A stretch of 64,000 bases of DNA from Agreia bicolorata (GCF_000938265.1 NZ_JYFC01000002.1:620001-684000); one strand, 5' to 3'. Positions 1 to 11,352 are shown, counted from the stretch's first letter. The notes: a model not told the origin generated them from the sequence alone. Made by a program: numbers and translations.

Positions 1-38
1 TCGGATGCCTGTGGCTGAGCCGGTCTGACACGGGGAAG

Positions 39-70
39 GTAACGATTGGGTCGCGTTACACGCCCGTAAC
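39..70. promoter_or_regulatory. Candidate GlnR-like operator upstream of livJ
   Basis: GTTAC (55-59) and GTAAC (66-70) are separated by 6 nt. This fits the actinobacterial GlnR half-box form GTnAC-n6-GnAAC and is also a perfect dyad. A further GTAAC lies at 39-43. It sits about 100 nt before livJ, a plausible site for nitrogen control of amino-acid uptake. The match is short, and the regulator is not in the window, so this is an inference. Confidence 0.35.
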
Positions 71-168
71 AGGAATGTATTGTCGGTGCGACTTTGGGCC
101 GTTAGCTTTGCAGGACGGCCAACTTCGTTACGCCGTGCACCACAAAACAATCACATTCAAGGAGCATC

Positions 169-1437
169 ATGGGCGTATTCGCCAAGACCGGTTCCCGGTC
201 GCTGAAGACCACCCTCGGTGGCGCGGCAATTCTGGGAATCAGCGCGCTCGTTCTCGTCGGCTGCTCGAGCGGCTCGACCAGCGGCGGCAGCGACTCCGGT
301 GACCTGTCCCTCAAGATCGGCACGATTCTTCCGCAGACCGGTACGCTCGCCGTGCTCGGCCCGCCCGAGATCGCGGGCGTCGACCTGGCGGTCAAAGACA
401 TCAACGATGCCAAGGCCGGCATCTCGATCGACGTGACCCAGAAGGACTCGGGCGACACCACGACCGACATCGCGACGCAGTCGGCCACCTCTCTCCTCGC
501 CGACGGCGTCTCCGCCATCATCGGCGCCGCCTCGTCGGGCGTCTCGAAGACGTTCATCGATCAGGTCACCCAGGCCGGCGTTGTGCAGATCTCGCCCGCC
601 AACACCTCGCCCGACTTCACGTCGTACGACGACGACGGGTTCTACTGGCGCACAGCCCCCTCCGATGTTCTCCAGGGCCGCATCCTCGGAAACAAGATCG
701 TCAAGGACGGCAAGACCAACGTCTCGATCCTCTACATGAACGACGCCTACGGCACCGGACTTGAGAAGAACGTCAAGGAGGCCCTCGAGGCCGGCGGAGC
801 GAAGGTCGGAGCAGAAGAGACCTTCGAGCCGGCTTCCACCGACTTCAACTCGGCGCTCACGAGCGTTCTCGCGACCGACCCCGACGCCCTGGTCGTCATC
901 TCGTTCGACGAGATCAAGACCATCGCCGAGCAGCTCGCGGCGAAGGGCTTCGACTTCTCGAAGCTGTACGGAGCGGACGGAAACTACGGCGTCATCACCG
1001 ACAAGGACACCAACGTCGACATCGCCGGCGCGCAGTTCACCAACCCCGGTGTCGAGGCCAAGGCCGACTTCCAGGAGAAGCTCCAGGCTCTGGTCAAGGA
1101 TCAGGGCAGCGACCCGCTGACCGTGTTCAGCTACGCGGCCGAGTCCTACGACGCGACCACGCTGCTGGCTCTTGCCGCCCTCCAGGGCGGTGCGACCGAC
1201 GGTGCGACCATCAGAGACAACCTGCAGTCCGTCTCTGAAGAGGGAACCAAGTGCGAGACCTTCGCCGACTGCGCCAAGCTGATCAAGGACGGAACGGACG
1301 TCGACTACGACGGCATCTCCGGCCCGATCACGTTCGACAAGAACGGCGACCCGACCGAGGCGTATGTCTCGATCTACAAGTACGCCACGGGCAACAAGAC
1401 CTCGTTCGAAGAGCAGGTCTTCGGCAAGCTCGACTAA
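169..1437 (+). CDS. livJ: Branched-chain amino-acid ABC transporter substrate-binding lipoprotein (LivJ/LivK-like)
   Basis: A 422-aa periplasmic-binding-type I protein that would capture branched-chain amino acids (or a related ligand) outside the membrane and deliver them to LivHMGF. The N-terminus is a lipoprotein signal with a positively charged start, a hydrophobic core and lipobox LVGC (Cys about residue 32), followed by a Ser/Gly linker. The mature part has the family opening KIGTILPQTG and the IIGAASSG segment. ATG at 169 has an AAGGAG ribosome site just upstream. It is followed by an intrinsic terminator and is convergent with the livHMGF operon, so it is transcribed separately from its permease. 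Ligand specificity cannot be read from sequence. Confidence 0.93.
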   Translation: MGVFAKTGSRSLKTTLGGAAILGISALVLVGCSSGSTSGGSDSGDLSLKIGTILPQTGTLAVLGPPEIAGVDLAVKDINDAKAGISIDVTQKDSGDTTTDIATQSATSLLADGVSAIIGAASSGVSKTFIDQVTQAGVVQISPANTSPDFTSYDDDGFYWRTAPSDVLQGRILGNKIVKDGKTNVSILYMNDAYGTGLEKNVKEALEAGGAKVGAEETFEPASTDFNSALTSVLATDPDALVVISFDEIKTIAEQLAAKGFDFSKLYGADGNYGVITDKDTNVDIAGAQFTNPGVEAKADFQEKLQALVKDQGSDPLTVFSYAAESYDATTLLALAALQGGATDGATIRDNLQSVSEEGTKCETFADCAKLIKDGTDVDYDGISGPITFDKNGDPTEAYVSIYKYATGNKTSFEEQVFGKLD

Positions 1438-1458
1438 TTTCTCGTCAATAAAATAGGA

Positions 1459-1490
1459 GGGGCTCGGTCTTCGGACCGGGCCCCTTTTGT
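1459..1490 (+). terminator. Intrinsic terminator after livJ
   Basis: An 11-bp stem (left arm 1459-1469, right arm 1474-1484, one G.U pair) closes a TTCG tetraloop and is followed by TTTTGTTGT. It directly follows the livJ stop codon. Confidence 0.88.
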
Positions 1491-1539
1491 TGTGCGCCCC
1501 TTTTGTTGTGCTCAGAGCGTTGGCGCCTCAGCTCCAGCC

Positions 1540-1860
1540 TCAGAAATGGTGGGCGATGTAGTCATAGATCTGGCCTCGCACGGTGTCGCTCACGCCCACA
1601 TAGAAGGTGCCTGTGCCGCCTTGGCTCGTCGAGACCTGGAGTGGAAGAACGTTCCGCGTTTGTCTTCGGCGACCGTGTGTGTGCTGCAGTTGTTCGGCAG
1701 GATGTCGAGCGTGATCAGCGCGCGATGGCTCCGAAGTCGTCGTCGGGCGTTACGGTGGTTTCACCGACCCGGCCATCAGGCATGCGGAAAGGCCCAGCAC
1801 CCCGGCCGCCACGACCCCGGTGAGGGCGATGTGCGGGGCGCGGGTGCTGGGCCTCGGCAT
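1540..1860 (-). pseudogene. Decayed gene for a small secreted (lipo)protein
   Basis: On the minus strand, ATG at 1860 opens a signal-peptide-like segment with a hydrophobic core and a possible lipobox LSAC, but the frame stops after about 36 codons. Protein-like sequence continues in other frames: VGETTVTPDDDFGAIA, then ITLDILPNNC...VAEDKRGTFF (from 1715), then LQVSTSQGGTGTFYVGVSD...YIAHHF ending in TGA at 1540. Three reading frames in order suggest at least two or three frameshifts in what was a single secreted protein of about 100 aa. It lies immediately downstream of livF. The function of the ancestor is unknown. Sequencing error is an alternative explanation. Confidence 0.6.
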
Positions 1861-1871
1861 GGTGCGAGCGG

Positions 1872-2638
<767 letters not shown>

Positions 2639-2642
<4 letters not shown>

Positions 2643-3640
2643 TTCTTTTCCTCTCCGTCGACCGGGGTCGACGCGGCGTCGGTGCTGGGGGAGGGCTCGT
2701 GGCTCGGCACCGCGATGCCGGCGGCTTCCGCATCGTGCTCGACTTCGGAGCGAACCAGGTCGGACTCCATGTCCTCGGCCACCTCGAGCTGGCCCTCGAT
2801 CGTTCCGAGGTCGGTGGCGTGGTGGGCGCCGAGATAGGCGTCGATCACCGCGGGGTCGGACATGACCGTCGAGGGCGGGCCCTCTGCCACGACCTTGCCC
2901 TCCGCCATCACGACCACCCAGTCTGCGATCGTGTTGACCATGTGCATGTCGTGCTCGACGAAGAGCACGGTCATTCCCTCGTCTTTCAGGTTGACGATGT
3001 GGCCGAGCAGCGACTGCGTCAGTGCGGGGTTGACTCCCGCCATCGGCTCGTCGAGCATCACTAATTCGGGGCTCGACATCAGGGCGCGCGCCATCTCGAG
3101 CAGCTTCTTCTGGCCGCCGGAGAGACTCGACGCGTAGTCGTCTTTCTTGGTGTCGAGCTTGAACTTCGCGAGCAGTTGCATGGCCCGCTCGGTGATCTCG
3201 TCTTCCTTGGCTTTCCAGAGCGGTTTGAAGAGAGAGACGAAGATATTCTCGCCGCCCTGCTTCGTGGCGCCCAGGCGCATGTTCTCGAGAACGGTCATTC
3301 CGCTCAGGGCCTTCGTGAGCTGGAACGTGCGCACCATGCCCATGCGGGAGACCTTGAACGCGGGAACCCCGGCCAGGCTCTTGCCCTTGAATGTCCAGTT
3401 GCCCGTGTTCGGCTTGTCGAAGCCCGTGAGCAGGTTGAAGAACGTGGTCTTGCCCGCACCGTTCGGGCCGATCAAAGCTGTGATCGAACCGCGCGGGATC
3501 TCGAGGTGGGCCACGTCGACCGCGGTGAGGCCGCCGAAGCGGCGACTCACGGCGTGAGCGACGACGATGGGGTCCTTTTTCTTGACGCCCGGAACGATCA
3601 CATCGTCGGTGATGTCGGAGACGAGAGTTTTTTCAGGCAA
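2639..3640 (-). CDS. livG: Branched-chain amino-acid ABC transporter ATP-binding protein LivG
   Basis: A 333-aa ATPase partner of LivF. It has Walker A GPNGAGKTT, signature SLSGGQKKLLEMARAL, Walker B LVMLDEPMAGVNP and switch His in VEHDMHMV. The usual LivG ends near 255-290 aa. Here about 60 extra C-terminal residues are acidic and Pro/Ser-rich (GQLEVAEDMESDLV onward) and probably disordered. The chosen TTG start overlaps the livM end by 8 nt; no better start is visible before the ATPase core. Second-to-last gene of the livHMGF operon. Confidence 0.92.
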
Positions 3641-4610
3641 AGTGCAGATCCTTCTTCTTGCCGAAGATTCCTTGCGGACGGAATATCACGAGGAGCATCA
3701 GGGCCACACCGACGATGATGAATCGGATCGGACCTGTCTGGGTCGTCGTGAGCGGGAGGACTCCGGCCTCGATGCCGAGGCTGAGGAGCCCGTCGGTGAG
3801 CGACAGCGTGACCCAGAAGATGATGGAGCCCACCACCGGGCCGAAGACGGTCGCCGCTCCACCGAGCAACATGATCGTGTAGAGGAAGAACGTCAGCTGG
3901 GTTCCATAGTTGTCAGGCTGTAGCGACCGCGGCAGGATGAAGACGACTCCGGCGAGGCCTCCGAGCACGCCACCGAGGATCAGCGCCTGGATCTTGTATG
4001 AGAAGACGTTCTTGCCGAGCGAGCGCACGGCATCTTCGTCTTCGCGGATACCCATGATGACTCTGCCCCACGGACTGCGCATCAGAAGGAAGACCAAGAG
4101 GCAGGCGAGGGCGACGAGGCCCCATCCGACGATGCGGATCCACCACTGGTCCTGGTTGTAGACGAGCGGGGTGCCCATGATGCCGAATCGGCCCTCGGGC
4201 AGCGGGTTGATGGCGTTGAACGCCTTGGCCGCGCCGTTGATGCCCTCGGAGCCACCGGTGACCTCCGAGAACTCCGGGGTCTTCACGGATAGTCGGATGA
4301 TCTCGGCTGCCGCGATGGTCACAATGCTCAGATAGTCGGCCCGGAGTCTCAGGGTCGGTATGCCGAGGATCAAAGCGAAGACGGTTGCCCCGGCGATGGC
4401 CGCGAGGAACGAGCCCCACAGCGGCCAGTCGTAGATGACGGAAGTGATGGCGAAGCAGTATCCGCCGACGGCCATGAATCCGGCCTGGCCGAAGTTCAGG
4501 AGGCCGGTGAAACCGAAGTGGATCACGAGGCCGATCGTGGCCAGAGCGTAGGCAGCCACGGTGGGGTCGAATATCTGCCCGATTGCGAGCCAGATGAAAT
4601 TGCCGTTCAT
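3633..4610 (-). CDS. livM: Branched-chain amino-acid ABC transporter permease LivM
   Basis: A 325-aa multi-pass inner-membrane permease that pairs with LivH to form the translocation path. It shows the LivM core GLLNFGQAGFMAVGGY near the N-terminus and the ATPase-contact loop around GRVIMGIREDEDAVRSLG (about residues 205-225), with hydrophobic segments throughout. The start ATG at 4610 follows an AAGGTCC-type ribosome site. It lies 11 nt after livH and overlaps livG. Confidence 0.92.
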   Translation of the reverse strand: MNGNFIWLAIGQIFDPTVAAYALATIGLVIHFGFTGLLNFGQAGFMAVGGYCFAITSVIYDWPLWGSFLAAIAGATVFALILGIPTLRLRADYLSIVTIAAAEIIRLSVKTPEFSEVTGGSEGINGAAKAFNAINPLPEGRFGIMGTPLVYNQDQWWIRIVGWGLVALACLLVFLLMRSPWGRVIMGIREDEDAVRSLGKNVFSYKIQALILGGVLGGLAGVVFILPRSLQPDNYGTQLTFFLYTIMLLGGAATVFGPVVGSIIFWVTLSLTDGLLSLGIEAGVLPLTTTQTGPIRFIIVGVALMLLVIFRPQGIFGKKKDLHFA

Positions 4611-4621
4611 AAGGACCTTCC

Positions 4622-6043
4622 CTAGCCGACGCGCTCTTTACGGCCCAGGATGCCCTGGGGCCGGACGAGCAGAATGATGATCATGAGCACGAGCGGGGCG
4701 ACGAACTTGAGATTCTCCGGAATCCACAGCGTCGACAGGTTCATGATGAGGCCGATGATGACCGCTCCGACGAGTGCGCCATAGGCCGAGCCGAGACCGC
4801 CGAGGGTGATCGCCGCGAAGATGAGCAGCAGGATCGACGCCCCGGTGTCCCACCGGAGCGACTGGTAGTAGCCCACGTACACGCCGGCGAGTGCGGCAAG
4901 TGCACCTGAGCCGACCCAGACGACGCGGATGACCCGCTCGACGTTGATGCCGGATGCCGAGGCCAGGGCCCGGTTGTCGGATACGGCGCGCATGGCCTTG
5001 CCGATCTTGGTCTTCGTGAGCACCAGGGCGACGCCGAGGATGACGATGATCGCGATGACAGCGCCCGCGACGTCGGTGAACTTCAGGCTGACCGAGCCGA
5101 TGACGAGGAACGGCTTGGTGCTGTTGGGAAGCGTGAGCCGGTCTGGTCCGAAGAGAAGAACGAAGACGTACCGCAGAGCAAGCGAGAGGCCGATGGTGAC
5201 GATCATCATCGGGATCAGGCCGAGGCCGCGTTTACGGAGAGGGCGCCAGATACCGGCATCCTGTGCCCAGCCGAACAGCCCGCCGAGAATCATCGCGATA
5301 GGGATCGCGATGACGGCCGGCAGCCCGATGATTCCAGAGAAGAGGTAGGCCATCAGCGCACCGAAGGTCACCAGCTCGCCGTGGGCGAAGTTGTTGAGTC
5401 CTGTCGTTCCGTAAATAAGGGATGCGCCGATCGCGGCGAGGGCGATGAGCAGGCCGAAGATGAGACCCGTGACCAGTTGCGGCCAGAACCTCAGCCAGAA
5501 GGTGTCGACCGTGACCGGTGCGGTCGTGGTGGTCGTTCCCGCCTCGTCGGTTGTGCCGGGCGTGGGTGTTGCCGTCGACTCGTCGGTGGGAGCGGCGACG
5601 GCACCCTTCGCGTTGTCAGGCGACAGGAAGAAGATGGCGGGCACCTCTGTGTTGCCGGCGAACACCTCGACCTCGGTCGGGTTCGTCGATGGACGCGGGT
5701 AACCGGTCTCGGCGGGAAGCGCGTCTTCGTCGATCGTGACGGTGTACTTGCCGGGTTCGCTCACGGGGATGACGGCCTTGCCGTCTGCGCCGGTGACGCC
5801 CGTCTCAGCGCCACCCTCGCCGTCGACCGTGATCGAAACGTTCGGCACACCGACTTTGTCTGCGTCGGTGCGCACCCAGACCAGGATCGATTGCTCGGTT
5901 GCGGTGGACGTGGAAGCGGTCGTCTCAGCGGCTGACGCGCCGAGGGCGGATCCTCCGAGGACGGCGGATAGACAGAGAACGACCGACGCGATAAGCATCG
6001 CGATCAATCGAGCCGACTGCCCGGGTCTTATACCAGCGAGCAA
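4622..6043 (-). CDS. livH: LivH permease with N-terminal extracellular Ig-like domain
   Basis: 473 aa, against about 290 for ordinary LivH. Residues 1-40 look like a signal peptide. Residues about 45-145 read as a carboxypeptidase-regulatory/SpaA-like beta domain (GVPNVSITVDGEGG, GADGKAVIPVSEPGKYTVTI). A Thr/Pro-rich linker follows, and the permease begins about residue 180 (TTGLNNFAHGELVTFGALMA; the ATPase-contact loop includes GKAMRAVSDNRALASASGI). The TTG start is chosen because AGGAGG lies 7 nt upstream. First gene of livHMGF, divergent from guaB. The ectodomain would face the binding lipoprotein or cell wall; its role is unknown. Confidence 0.9.
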   Translation of the reverse strand: MLAGIRPGQSARLIAMLIASVVLCLSAVLGGSALGASAAETTASTSTATEQSILVWVRTDADKVGVPNVSITVDGEGGAETGVTGADGKAVIPVSEPGKYTVTIDEDALPAETGYPRPSTNPTEVEVFAGNTEVPAIFFLSPDNAKGAVAAPTDESTATPTPGTTDEAGTTTTTAPVTVDTFWLRFWPQLVTGLIFGLLIALAAIGASLIYGTTGLNNFAHGELVTFGALMAYLFSGIIGLPAVIAIPIAMILGGLFGWAQDAGIWRPLRKRGLGLIPMMIVTIGLSLALRYVFVLLFGPDRLTLPNSTKPFLVIGSVSLKFTDVAGAVIAIIVILGVALVLTKTKIGKAMRAVSDNRALASASGINVERVIRVVWVGSGALAALAGVYVGYYQSLRWDTGASILLLIFAAITLGGLGSAYGALVGAVIIGLIMNLSTLWIPENLKFVAPLVLMIIILLVRPQGILGRKERVG

Positions 6044-6195
6044 GAGTGCACCTCCTGTGGGAAGCCTCGGATGTAACCGGGCTCCGTTATCTATGGTCGA
6101 GCGACGTTGCTAGAACATAGCGCCCCATTGTTGCCTCCATGTTTCGACATTGAAGAAAGCCTGGGGCGCGCAGGTACTTTCTTACACCGGAATAA

Positions 6196-7758
<1,563 letters not shown>

Positions 7759-7786
7759 CCTCTCGCTCGACCGGTAGGGTTGTCGG

Positions 7787-8911
7787 GTGAGTATGGAAAT
7801 CGAAATCGGCCGCAACAAGCGGGGCCGTCGCGTCTACGCATTCGACGACATCGCGGTGGTGCCCTCGAGGCGCACCCGCGACCCGCAGGATGTGTCGATC
7901 AACTGGACGATCGACGCCTATCACTTCGACATGCCCGTGCTGGCGGCGCCCATGGACTCTGTGGTCTCACCGGCCACGGCCATCCGCATGGGACAGCTCG
8001 GTGGACTCGGCGTTCTCGACCTCGAGGGCGTCTGGACGCGCTACGAGAACCCGGAGCCGATCCTCGAGGAGATTCGCACGATCGATGCTGCGTCGGCGAC
8101 GGCGCGCATGCGAGAGATCTACGCCGAGCCGATCAAGCCCGAACTCGTCACGGCCCGACTCGCCGAGATCCGCGCCGCAGGCGTCACCGTGGCCGCGGCT
8201 CTGTCGCCGCAGCGCACACAGGAGCTGTACGAGACGGTCGTCGCCGCCGGCGTCGACCTGTTCGTGATTCGAGGCACCACCGTCTCGGCCGAGCACGTCT
8301 CCAAGAGCACCGAGCCGCTGAACCTCAAGAAGTTCATCTACGAGCTCGACGTTCCGGTCATCGTCGGAGGCGCCGCGACCTACACGGCCGCCCTGCACCT
8401 CATGCGCACGGGCGCGGCCGGCGTGCTCGTCGGTTTCGGCGGGGGAGCCGCGTCGACCACCCGCACGACCCTCGGCATCCATGCCCCGATGGCCACGGCT
8501 GTCGCCGATGTCGCCGGAGCGCGCCGCGACTACATGGACGAGTCCGGAGGCCGTTACGTGCACGTGATCGCCGACGGTGGCCTCGGCACGTCGGGCGACA
8601 TCGTGAAGGCCATCTCGGTCGGCGCAGACGCCGTGATGCTGGGCACCGCGCTGGCCCGGGCCACCGACGCACCCGGTGGTGGATACCACTGGGGCAGCGA
8701 GGCTCACCACACCCAGCTTCCGCGTGGAAACCGCGTTCACGTCGGTCAGGTAGCACCGCTGGAGGAGATCCTCAATGGGCCGTCGCCGGTGGCAGATGGA
8801 ACGGCGAACCTCATGGGTGCTCTTCGCCGCTCGATGGCCACCACGGGATACTCCGACCTCAAGGAGTTCCAGCGCATCGACGTCGTGGTCGCTCCGTATC
8901 TCGCCCACTAG
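7787..8911 (+). CDS. guaB3: GuaB3-family IMP dehydrogenase-related protein
   Basis: A 374-aa IMPDH/GMP-reductase-fold protein without CBS domains, the usual downstream neighbour of guaB in Actinobacteria. It has the opening FDDIAVVPSRRTRDPQDVS, barrel motif MDSVVSP and phosphate-binding VIADGGLGTSGDI. At the place where IMPDH has its catalytic Cys (GSICTTR) this protein reads GGAASTTR, with Ser instead. That raises doubt about classical IMPDH catalysis, so a regulatory or altered role is possible. Start GTG 7787; ATG 7793 is an alternative. Confidence 0.85.
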   Translation: MSMEIEIGRNKRGRRVYAFDDIAVVPSRRTRDPQDVSINWTIDAYHFDMPVLAAPMDSVVSPATAIRMGQLGGLGVLDLEGVWTRYENPEPILEEIRTIDAASATARMREIYAEPIKPELVTARLAEIRAAGVTVAAALSPQRTQELYETVVAAGVDLFVIRGTTVSAEHVSKSTEPLNLKKFIYELDVPVIVGGAATYTAALHLMRTGAAGVLVGFGGGAASTTRTTLGIHAPMATAVADVAGARRDYMDESGGRYVHVIADGGLGTSGDIVKAISVGADAVMLGTALARATDAPGGGYHWGSEAHHTQLPRGNRVHVGQVAPLEEILNGPSPVADGTANLMGALRRSMATTGYSDLKEFQRIDVVVAPYLAH

Positions 8912-8968
8912 CCATCCGCCCCGGGTAAACTGAGGCCACCGATTCTCTTGAGGCGAGGAGGCCTGAAA

Positions 8969-10693
8969 ATGGCTGAAGCGAACAGTGTGTCCAGGTCTGC
9001 GAAGCTAGGCCCCGAAGAGCGTGAAGCCGCAATCGAGGCGCTGAAGAGCAAAGAACTCGACATCCTGGTCGTGGGTGGTGGCATCGTCGGCGCCGGCTCC
9101 GCACTCGACGCGGCGACCCGCGGACTCCGCGTCGGAATCGTCGAGGCTCGCGACTGGTCGAGCGGAACGAGTTCGCGCTCCTCGAAGCTGGTTCACGGCG
9201 GCGTGCGCTACCTCGAGCAGCTCAACTTCAGTCTCGTTCGCGAGGCCCTGATCGAGCGCGGGCTCCTGCTGCAGCGCATCGCACCGCACCTCGTCAAGCC
9301 CGTTCGCTTTCTCATTCCGCTCAAGCGCCGATTCATCGACCGCTTCTACATCGGCGCCGGCATGGTGCTGTACGATCTCTTTTCTTACACCGGAGGCCGT
9401 CCGCCCGGCGTACCCCGCCACCGGCATCTGACTCGCGGCCAGGTGCAGCGAGCCATCCCGAGCATGGCCCATGACGCACTCATCGGCGGCATCACGTACT
9501 ACGACGCGCAGGTCGACGATGCGCGCTACGGCGCTAGCGTCGTGCGCACCGCGTCGTTCTATGGCGCCCATGCGGCGAGCCGTGTTCGCGTAGAAGGATT
9601 CATCAAGGTGGGCCAGCGGGTCGTCGGCGTTCACGCCCACGACCTGCAGACCGGCGAGAAGTTCGACATCCGCGCGAAGCAGGTCGTCAACGCCACGGGC
9701 GTCTGGACGGACGACACCCAGGCGATGGTCGGAGAACGCGGACAGTTCAAGGTGCGGGCGTCGAAGGGTATTCACCTTGTCGTTCCACGCGATCGATTCC
9801 AGTCCTCAATGGGACTTCTTCTGCGCACCGAGAAGAGCGTGCTCTTCGTCATTCCGTGGGGCCGGCACTGGCTTGTAGGAACGACCGATACCGACTGGCA
9901 CCTCGACAAGGCCCACCCTGCCGCCACTGCGGCCGACATCGACTACGTGCTCGAGCACGTGAACACGGTTCTGAATGTGCCCCTCACGCGCGACGACGTC
10001 GAGGGAGTCTACGCGGGCCTTCGTCCGCTGCTGGCCGGAGAGAGCGACCAGACCTCCAAGTTGTCTCGTGAGCATCTGGTCGCGCACTCGGTGCCCGGCC
10101 TCGTCGTGATCGCGGGCGGCAAGTGGACCACCTACCGGGTCATGGCCAAAGACGCCATCGACGCGGCGGTCTCGGCGCTCGACGGCAAGATCGCCGGCAG
10201 CGTCACAGAAGACATCGCTCTGCTCGGCGCAGAGGGCTACCAGGCGGCGTGGAACAAGCGCAGCAAGATCGCCCGCAAGTTCGGTGTGCACACGGTGCGC
10301 ATCGAGCATCTGCTCAACCGCTTCGGAACGCTGACCGACGAACTGCTCGACCTCATCTCGTCGAACCCCGAGCTTGCCGAGCCGCTTCCGGGAGCCGACG
10401 ACTACCTCGCTGCCGAGGTCGTGTACGCGGCGAGTCACGAGGGCGCGCTGCACCTCGAAGACGTGCTCGCGCGTCGGACTCGCATCTCGATCGAGGCGTG
10501 GGACAGGGGCGTCTCCGCGGCGCCGGTCGCAGCCCGACTGATGGCCGGGGTGCTCGGCTGGGACGAGGCGCGCATCGAACGCGAGGTCGCCAACTATCTT
10601 CGCCGGGTTGCTGCGGAGCGTGCGAGCCAGGAGCAGCCAGACGACGAGTCGGCCGATCGCATCCGGCTCGAGGCGCCGGACATCGCTGCGTAG
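8969..10693 (+). CDS. glpD: Glycerol-3-phosphate dehydrogenase (FAD-dependent)
   Basis: A 574-aa membrane-associated flavoenzyme that oxidises glycerol-3-phosphate to dihydroxyacetone phosphate and passes electrons to quinone. The FAD-binding dinucleotide fold is near residue 30 (DILVVGGGIVGAGSALDAA), followed by the GlpD signature SSRSSKLVHGGVRYLEQ. A second conserved block is IPWGRHWLVGTTDTDW, and a C-terminal alpha-helical cap domain completes the protein. ATG 8969 is chosen over an upstream TTG because it is preceded by GAGGAGG. It sits between guaB3 and the antiporter pair, as in related genomes. Confidence 0.95.
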   Translation: MAEANSVSRSAKLGPEEREAAIEALKSKELDILVVGGGIVGAGSALDAATRGLRVGIVEARDWSSGTSSRSSKLVHGGVRYLEQLNFSLVREALIERGLLLQRIAPHLVKPVRFLIPLKRRFIDRFYIGAGMVLYDLFSYTGGRPPGVPRHRHLTRGQVQRAIPSMAHDALIGGITYYDAQVDDARYGASVVRTASFYGAHAASRVRVEGFIKVGQRVVGVHAHDLQTGEKFDIRAKQVVNATGVWTDDTQAMVGERGQFKVRASKGIHLVVPRDRFQSSMGLLLRTEKSVLFVIPWGRHWLVGTTDTDWHLDKAHPAATAADIDYVLEHVNTVLNVPLTRDDVEGVYAGLRPLLAGESDQTSKLSREHLVAHSVPGLVVIAGGKWTTYRVMAKDAIDAAVSALDGKIAGSVTEDIALLGAEGYQAAWNKRSKIARKFGVHTVRIEHLLNRFGTLTDELLDLISSNPELAEPLPGADDYLAAEVVYAASHEGALHLEDVLARRTRISIEAWDRGVSAAPVAARLMAGVLGWDEARIEREVANYLRRVAAERASQEQPDDESADRIRLEAPDIAA

Positions 10694-10703
10694 GCGTAGC
10701 CCC

Positions 10704-10744
10704 TTCGACAAGCTCGGGGAACGCCTAGACAAGCTCAGGCAACG
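10704..10744. repeat. Short dispersed-type repeat, two imperfect tandem copies
   Basis: TTCGACAAGCTCGGGGAACG (10704-10723) is followed by the related TAGACAAGCTCAGGCAACG (10726-10744). The unit resembles a short intergenic element (CTTCGACAAGCTCAGGGAACG-like) that I recall as common in Microbacteriaceae and other Actinobacteria. It lies between glpD and the antiporter operon. No other copy was noticed in this window. Confidence 0.5.
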
Positions 10745-10815
10745 GACGTCTTCATCCGTCGCGCCGGTAGACTGGGATCTTCCGCCCGCCGTCAAGTTAC
10801 CCGAGGAGTTCAGTC

Positions 10816-11349
10816 ATGGTCGATGTCCGACGGGTAAAACTTCCGGGCGTGGGTGTGCTGCACACCTTCGTCACGGCAGACGGCGGCAAGGTCGGCGTCA
10901 TCGCCCACCGCTCGGGCCACAGCGACTTGATCACGTTCTCCGACGAAGACAACACCTCTGACGCGGCCAAAGTCTCGCTTCGGCTCAGCGAAGACGAGGC
11001 ACGTACTCTTGCCGAGCTTCTCGGCGGCACGCAGATCACCGAGTCGCTCACGGCCCTCGACCAGATTCCCGGCCTCAGCATCGACTGGTTCACGGTCGAC
11101 TACGAAGACCACATCGCGGGGCAGCCGCTGGGCAACACGGCTGAGCGCGACATCGTCGGCCTCACGGTCGTCGCCGTCGTACGGGGTGAGTCGGCGAACC
11201 CCGCGCCCGCCCCCGACTTCAAGGTCTTCCCGGGCGACACCCTCGTGGTCGCCGGGTCGCCCGAGAAGGTCGCGAAGGCGTTCAATTTCTTCCGCACGGG
11301 CGAGATGCACTCCAAGAGCGGCACCGCCGACGGCTCTCCCGGGCGCTAG
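10816..11349 (+). CDS. TrkA-C domain regulatory subunit of a cation/proton antiporter (KhtT-like)
   Basis: 177 aa, cytosolic. The C-terminal half (about 85-165) is an RCK-C/TrkA-C domain (TVVAVVRGESANPAPAPDF, FPGDTLVVAGSPEKV), the ligand-sensing module of KhtT/AmhM proteins. The N-terminal half matches the short KhtT-like domain. The adjacent antiporter gene begins 3 nt after the stop, giving the same KhtT-KhtU arrangement as the Bacillus K+/H+ antiporter. It probably gates the antiporter in response to nucleotide, pH or cation. The transported ion is inferred from family. Confidence 0.85.
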   Translation: MVDVRRVKLPGVGVLHTFVTADGGKVGVIAHRSGHSDLITFSDEDNTSDAAKVSLRLSEDEARTLAELLGGTQITESLTALDQIPGLSIDWFTVDYEDHIAGQPLGNTAERDIVGLTVVAVVRGESANPAPAPDFKVFPGDTLVVAGSPEKVAKAFNFFRTGEMHSKSGTADGSPGR

Positions 11350-11352
11350 GCG

